Source: Verrucomicrobiota bacterium (lineage in GTDB: Bacteria > Verrucomicrobiota > Kiritimatiellia > SS1-B-03-39 > UBA6053). From it: a DNA stretch of 64,000 nt. The notes beneath the pieces were generated by a model. That model was not told the DNA's origin, ran no database searches, and saw only the letters and a list, made by a program, of their open reading frames with translations. A program made the position numbers and the translations under genes. This document shows, piece by piece, positions 60,053-64,000 of the stretch. The DNA lies in contig JAFIGD010000017.1 of assembly GCA_020831625.1 (NCBI GenBank), forward strand, positions 1 through 64,000, written 5' to 3'. Each line of letters begins with the position of its first letter. The stretch's first letter is position 1.

Positions 60053-61525
60053 ATGACCAGCGCGACTTCGACATCTTCAAGACGGACGGACGGGAAACCC
60101 AATATCGTTTACATCCTTTGCGATGACCTCGGGTACGGGGATGTGCGGTTTATGAATCCGGAACGGTGCCGCATTCCCACCCCGCACATCGATCAGCTCG
60201 CATCGGAGAGCCTGTGTTTCACCGACGCCCACTCCGGCTCCGCCGTCTGCACGCCCACCCGCTACGGGTTTCTGACCGGCCGCTATGCCTGGCGCAGCCG
60301 TCTTCAGCGCGGTGTGGTGGTGGAGAATGAAACGCCCCTGATCGCGGAGGACCTTGCCACCCTGCCCGGGTATCTCGGCAGCAGGGGCTACCGGACCGCC
60401 TGTCTCGGCAAGTGGCATCTCGGCCTAAGCTTCACGGACGCGGATGGAAAGGTGTTAAACGTCCGGTCAGACAAGTCCCGCGAGAATTTTCATACCGCCG
60501 GGGTTCCGGTGGGCACCCGCGTCCCGGACGGACCGGTCACCCGCGGATTCGAGTATTTTTGGGGCTTTTACCGCTCCGCCACCATGAGTTCGGTGATCGA
60601 AAACGACCGCGTCGCTGAAGAGGTTCCGCTCACGGAGATGCTGGGAGAGCTGGGGCGGCGCGCCTGCGGGTACATTGCCGAGCGTGCCCGGGAGGACAAG
60701 CCCTTCTTCCTCTACCTCCCCCTCAATTCCCCCCACGGTCCCATTGTGCCTTCGGAATCCTGGCAGGGCCGCAGCGAGATTGGACCCTACGGCGATTTTA
60801 TCATGGAGACCGACGACGTGGTGGGCCGCGTACTGGCCGCGCTCAAAGCCAACGGACTCGAGGAGAACACCCTGGTGATCTTCACCAGCGACAACGGCTG
60901 CTCCGAGCCCTGCGCCGAAGCCCATGTCCTCGAGCGGGAACACGGCCACTATCCCAGCGCACATCTGCGCGGCTACAAGTCCGATATCTGGGAGGGCGGA
61001 CACCGCGTCCCCTTTGTCGCCCGCTGGCCGGGCCGCATCCCGGCCGGAACAACTTCCGACGCGCTGATCTGCCTCACCGATCTCTTCCGCACCTGCGCCG
61101 ATCTCTTCAAGGACCCGCTGCCGGACGACACCGCCGTGGATTCCGAAAGCATGCTGCCGCTCCTCCTGGGCGAGACGGAGAGGGGACGAAACTCCGTGAT
61201 CCACCATTCCATCAAGGGACGCTTCTCCATTCGCCAGGGGAGGTGGAAACTGGAACTCTGTCCGGGGTCCGGCGGCTGGAGCCGTCCCAAAGATCCTGAA
61301 GCGCTTGAGCAGGGGCTGCCGTCCATCCAGCTCTACGATATGCAGGCCGACGTGTCGGAAACCGTCAATCTCGCCGAACAGCAGCCGGAGGTTGTGGCCC
61401 GTCTGCTTGCGGAACTGTCACACAGCGTGGAGCAGGGACGCAGCACCCCCGGAGCTCCGCAGCGCAACGATGTGGAGATCGATCTGTTCAAAGGCGCGGA
61501 ACTTCCGAAGACCGGAACGGCCTGA
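60053..61525 (+). CDS. type I sulfatase (arylsulfatase A family)
   Basis: A 490-aa sulfatase with PNIVYILCDDLGYGDVRFMN, the formylglycine motif VCTPTR (Cys66), TACLGKWHLGLSF, FFLYLPLNSPHGPIVPSESW, LVIFTSDNGCSEP and SDIWEGGHRVPFVARWPG. It resembles the sulfatase at 54698 along its length (HAHSGSAVCTP, RSRL, GFEYFWG against HSSSAVCTP, RSRL, GFDYYYG), so the two are paralogues. No clear signal peptide is present. It is the first plus-strand gene after the AraC regulator and is likely under its control. The substrate is unknown. Confidence 0.93.
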   Translation: MTSATSTSSRRTDGKPNIVYILCDDLGYGDVRFMNPERCRIPTPHIDQLASESLCFTDAHSGSAVCTPTRYGFLTGRYAWRSRLQRGVVVENETPLIAEDLATLPGYLGSRGYRTACLGKWHLGLSFTDADGKVLNVRSDKSRENFHTAGVPVGTRVPDGPVTRGFEYFWGFYRSATMSSVIENDRVAEEVPLTEMLGELGRRACGYIAERAREDKPFFLYLPLNSPHGPIVPSESWQGRSEIGPYGDFIMETDDVVGRVLAALKANGLEENTLVIFTSDNGCSEPCAEAHVLEREHGHYPSAHLRGYKSDIWEGGHRVPFVARWPGRIPAGTTSDALICLTDLFRTCADLFKDPLPDDTAVDSESMLPLLLGETERGRNSVIHHSIKGRFSIRQGRWKLELCPGSGGWSRPKDPEALEQGLPSIQLYDMQADVSETVNLAEQQPEVVARLLAELSHSVEQGRSTPGAPQRNDVEIDLFKGAELPKTGTA

Positions 61526-61541
61526 ATCTTATCCGCCTGCA

Positions 61542-61769
61542 TCAGTTGATGGCGCCGAATGGCGGCGGCCAATGCTGCCCGCGCTGACTGGAGAAATTGA
61601 AATCCGGATCCGCAGCCCGGTTGCGGCACTCGCTGGGAGCCTCGGCCAAATCAAAGAGCAGAAATTCATTGCCGCAGGGGAAGTAAATCAGCTCTTCTTC
61701 AGCAACGGCCCCTCCACACCACTCACCCCGGTCACTTTTCCCCCAATTTCGCGCATACCTCCTTCTCAT
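61542..61769 (-). pseudogene. possible sulfatase C-terminal remnant
   Basis: A minus-strand frame of 75 codons reads ELIYFPCGNEFLLFDLAEAP, then SECRNRAADPDFNFS. This resembles the final hairpin of sulfatases (LIYYP-x-G-x-x-LFDL-x-x-DP-x-E-x-x-N). Nothing upstream extends it, and it fills part of the spacer between two intact sulfatase genes but in the opposite direction. The match is short, so the assignment is tentative. The rest of the spacer (61770-61844) is AT-rich and probably holds the next promoter. Confidence 0.35.
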
Positions 61770-61844
61770 TTTTGTAATTACATGATATAGGTAAGTAATT
61801 TACCGAATATAAACCCGGCCGCAATCTCTTAATCGGACATCTCT

Positions 61845-63338
61845 ATGAACGCACCCCGTAAAATTATCCTGATCATGACCGACACCCAAAGATGGGACAT
61901 GCTGGGCTGTTATGGCAATCCGGACATGAAAACCCCGCGGCTGGACCGTCTGGCCGCCGAGGGAATGCGCTTTGACCGTGCCTACACCTGTCAGCCCGTC
62001 TGCGGTCCGGCCCGGTCCGCGCTCTTCACCGGCACCTATCCCCATTCCAACGGGGCCTGGGGGAACACCATGCCCATCGGCGACAACGTGAAAACCGTTG
62101 CCCAGCGCATGATGGGCTCCGGGGTTCACTGCGCCTACGTTGGAAAATGGCATGTGGACGGGGGGGACTACTTTGGCACGGGGCGCTGCCCCGAAGGCTG
62201 GGATCCGGACTACTGGTACGATATGCGGACCTATCTGCATGAGCTGACCCCGGAGGAGCGTCAGTTGAGCCGGAACGTGGATGCGAACCGCAATCCGGGC
62301 ATCGCGCGGGAGTTCACCTTTGCAAACCGCTGCTCCAACCGGGCCATCGATTTTCTGAGCAAACATGGCGAAGAGGATTTTTTCCTGGTCGTCAGCTACG
62401 ATGAGCCCCACGGACCCTTCCTCAATCCGCCGCCCTTCAACACCCTCTACGATGACTACACCTGGCCCAAACCGGAGAATGCATCCGACGACCTGAAAAA
62501 CAAACCGGAGCATCACCGCGTGTGGGCGGAGTCGTGCACGTTCGGCGGGCGCTGTTTTAAACCCGGGGCTGCGGCGGACTGGCTGAACTGCAACAGCTTT
62601 GTCGACGACGAGATCGGGCGGGTGCTGGACGCCATTGATGAACACGCCGCCGATGCGCTGGTGATTTACACCTCGGACCACGGCGACATGTTCGGATCCC
62701 ACGGCATCGACAACAAAGGCGCGGTGATGTACGACGAAAACATCCGCATTCCCATGATCGCCCGGTGGAAAGGGGTGTTGCCGGCGGGCGCGGTCTATCC
62801 ACATCCCGTGTCCCATATTGATCTCGTTCCCACGCTGCTGGATGTCGCCGGCGTCGCCCAGGCCCCGCTGCTGGAGGGGAAAAGCCTGGCACCCGCACTG
62901 CGGGACCCCGCGGCGAAAATCAATTCCGAGGTGTTTGTGGAGTTTGGCCGCTACGAAATCGACCATGACGGATTCGGCGGCTTCCAGCCCATCCGCTGCG
63001 TCACCGACGGCCGCTATAAACTGGCGGTCAATCTGCTGGACACGGACGAGCTGTACGACACGGAAACCGATCCCGGGGAAATGAACAACCTGATTGACGC
63101 CCCGGAGCACGCGGAGATCCGCAACCGCATGCATGACCGGCTGCTGGACTGGATGAACGACACGCGCGATCCCTTCCGCGGCTATCAGTGGGAGCGGCGC
63201 CCCTGGCGCACCGATGCCCGCAAGGCGACTTGGGACTATACCGCCATGACCCGCCAGCGGATCGAGGATGACTACGAGCCCCGTCAGCTGGACTACAACA
63301 CCGGATTGCCGATCACCGAAGCGGTTCGCCCGAAATAA
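61845..63338 (+). CDS. type I sulfatase, CxPAR subtype
   Basis: A 497-aa sulfatase of a different subfamily from its neighbours. It has KIILIMTDTQRWDMLGCYGN, the formylglycine motif VCGPARSALFTGTYPHSNGA (Cys53), CAYVGKWHVDGGDYFGTG, FFLVVSYDEPHGPFLNPPPF, LVIYTSDHGDMFGSHGIDNK and ELYDTETDPGEMNNLIDAPE. The DHGDMFGSHG form is found in sulfatases acting on carbohydrate sulfates. No signal peptide is visible. About 110 bases separate it from the GH95 gene, which reads the same way. The two may act in turn on a sulfated fucose- or galactose-containing glycan. Confidence 0.92.
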   Translation: MNAPRKIILIMTDTQRWDMLGCYGNPDMKTPRLDRLAAEGMRFDRAYTCQPVCGPARSALFTGTYPHSNGAWGNTMPIGDNVKTVAQRMMGSGVHCAYVGKWHVDGGDYFGTGRCPEGWDPDYWYDMRTYLHELTPEERQLSRNVDANRNPGIAREFTFANRCSNRAIDFLSKHGEEDFFLVVSYDEPHGPFLNPPPFNTLYDDYTWPKPENASDDLKNKPEHHRVWAESCTFGGRCFKPGAAADWLNCNSFVDDEIGRVLDAIDEHAADALVIYTSDHGDMFGSHGIDNKGAVMYDENIRIPMIARWKGVLPAGAVYPHPVSHIDLVPTLLDVAGVAQAPLLEGKSLAPALRDPAAKINSEVFVEFGRYEIDHDGFGGFQPIRCVTDGRYKLAVNLLDTDELYDTETDPGEMNNLIDAPEHAEIRNRMHDRLLDWMNDTRDPFRGYQWERRPWRTDARKATWDYTAMTRQRIEDDYEPRQLDYNTGLPITEAVRPK

Positions 63339-63433
63339 ATTCAGATGGGGTACTGGATGATGGCATTTTTGGCGCCCGGCCGGGTTGCAAAACGTCAGCC
63401 GCCGTGCCGCCCGCCAAACCCGAAAGACTCTGC

Positions 63434-63439
63434 AGGAGG
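63434..63439 (+). promoter_or_regulatory. Shine-Dalgarno for the GH95 gene
   Basis: A perfect AGGAGG six bases before the TTG at 63446. It decides the start: an ATG at 63441 opens a frame that stops after two codons, while the TTG frame leads directly into GH95 homology. Confidence 0.8.
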
Positions 63440-63445
63440 CATGGA

Positions 63446-64000
63446 TTGAAAACCGAAAACCAACCAAGATCCGGGGAGGAGCCCTTGTTCCTTTCCGGCG
63501 AACAAAAACGGGTCCTGTGGGACGACGCGGCGGCAGACACGTGGGAGGTCGCGTACCCGGTGGGCAACGGTCGTTTGGGAGCCATGCCCCATGCCGGGTT
63601 TCCCCGCGAAACGATCCTCATCAACGAGGAGACCGTTTGGGAGCGGAATGAACCCATGCTCGTTCCGGAGGACCGTTATGAACACTTGGAAACGATCCGG
63701 GAACTGGAGGCGGCCGGGGACCACCACGGAGCGGACAAACACTTCGAGAAGCATTTTCTGAACGGGGCTCTGGCGTGCTCGTACCAGTACGTGGGCTGGT
63801 TGAATCTGGAATACCGGAACCCCGCGAAACGCCAAAGCACTCGCCGGGAACTCGACCTGTCCACCGGGATCGCGCGAAATGTGTATGCGCTGGAGGATGG
63901 ATCGAACATCGTTCAGGAAACCTTCGTCAGCGCTCCCGACGATGTCGTGGTGGTGACCCTCGAATCGGACCGGGATCTCGACCTCCGGGTCTTCCTGGAG
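63446..64000 (+). CDS. glycoside hydrolase family 95 (alpha-L-fucosidase type), 5' part
   Basis: The first 185 codons of a gene that runs off the window. From the TTG start the frame reads LFLSGEQKRVLWDDAAADTW, then EVAYPVGNGRLGAMPHAGFP, then ETILINEETVWERNEP. That is the GH95 N-terminal beta-domain (W...A..W..A.PVGNGRLGAM..G....E.I.LNE.T.W). SYQYVGWLNLEYRN, STRRELDLSTGIARNVYAL and VQETFVSAPDDVVVVTLES follow in the expected order. GH95 enzymes release terminal alpha-L-fucose or alpha-L-galactose; full-length members are about 750-800 aa. The catalytic residues lie beyond the window. No signal peptide is seen at this start. Confidence 0.88.
   Translation, partial: MKTENQPRSGEEPLFLSGEQKRVLWDDAAADTWEVAYPVGNGRLGAMPHAGFPRETILINEETVWERNEPMLVPEDRYEHLETIRELEAAGDHHGADKHFEKHFLNGALACSYQYVGWLNLEYRNPAKRQSTRRELDLSTGIARNVYALEDGSNIVQETFVSAPDDVVVVTLESDRDLDLRVFLE

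Noticed and set aside
61800-63467. Minus-strand open frame across the CxPAR sulfatase
   Set aside because: The sulfatase on the plus strand has all active-site motifs, while the minus frame has none.

Overview
The window looks like chromosomal DNA of a polysaccharide-degrading PVC-group bacterium, most likely Verrucomicrobiota or Kiritimatiellota. This rests on gene content, not on a marker gene. It carries several FGly-type sulfatases, a GH3 and a GH95 glycosidase, and an L-fucose isomerase next to a rhamnulokinase-type kinase. It also has a giant lamin-tail/CotH protein with autotransporter-like repeats, a MoxR/DUF58/BatA/DUF4175 operon, and intergenic spacers full of short dispersed repeats. 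No rRNA, tRNA or CRISPR array was recognised.

Layout. 1-750: a 46-bp tandem repeat, a decayed VapBC toxin-antitoxin remnant and a hexamer tract. 748-12478: a surface-polysaccharide locus with a GT39-like membrane transferase, GT4-like, GT26 and GT9 glycosyltransferases, a Wzy-like polymerase, a Wzx-like flippase, a pyruvyltransferase-like protein and three different sulfotransferases. Much of this stretch is AT-richer than the rest. 12706-19419: a 2237-aa secreted CotH protein whose base composition changes abruptly near 14.93 kb. 19699-21024: a secreted cyclophilin. 21257-24880: a tightly overlapped four-gene operon for membrane fatty-acid modification (chalcone-isomerase-like, CFA-synthase-like, FAD amine oxidase, DUF1365). 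25132-28985: a UmuD homologue, a RhaB-type kinase and FucI, closed by a clear terminator and a dispersed repeat.

29287-42242: a lipoprotein, the six-gene MoxR operon, a small basic protein with its own terminator and a TlpA-like thioredoxin. 42486-44330: a REC-GGDEF-REC signalling protein. 44.4-47.7 kb is a graveyard: the 3' end of a group II intron, two broken sulfatases and an aminotransferase fragment, mixed with an intact metallophosphoesterase and, just beyond, a histidine phosphatase. 49253-54655: a large secreted protein with an alginate-lyase-like (PL7) N-terminus plus PKD, FN3 and cadherin-like domains, followed by a small anchored protein. 54698-64000: a glycan-utilisation cluster with three intact sulfatases, a GH3 flanked by direct repeats, an AraC regulator and a GH95 that runs off the window.

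Taken together, the window holds machinery to build a probably sulfated, pyruvylated surface polysaccharide, and separate machinery to desulfate and hydrolyse an external fucose-rich sulfated glycan, whose fucose could feed the FucI/kinase pair. The spacers share families of 6-bp, 46-bp and roughly 120-bp repeats, which probably drive the rearrangements and gene decay seen here.
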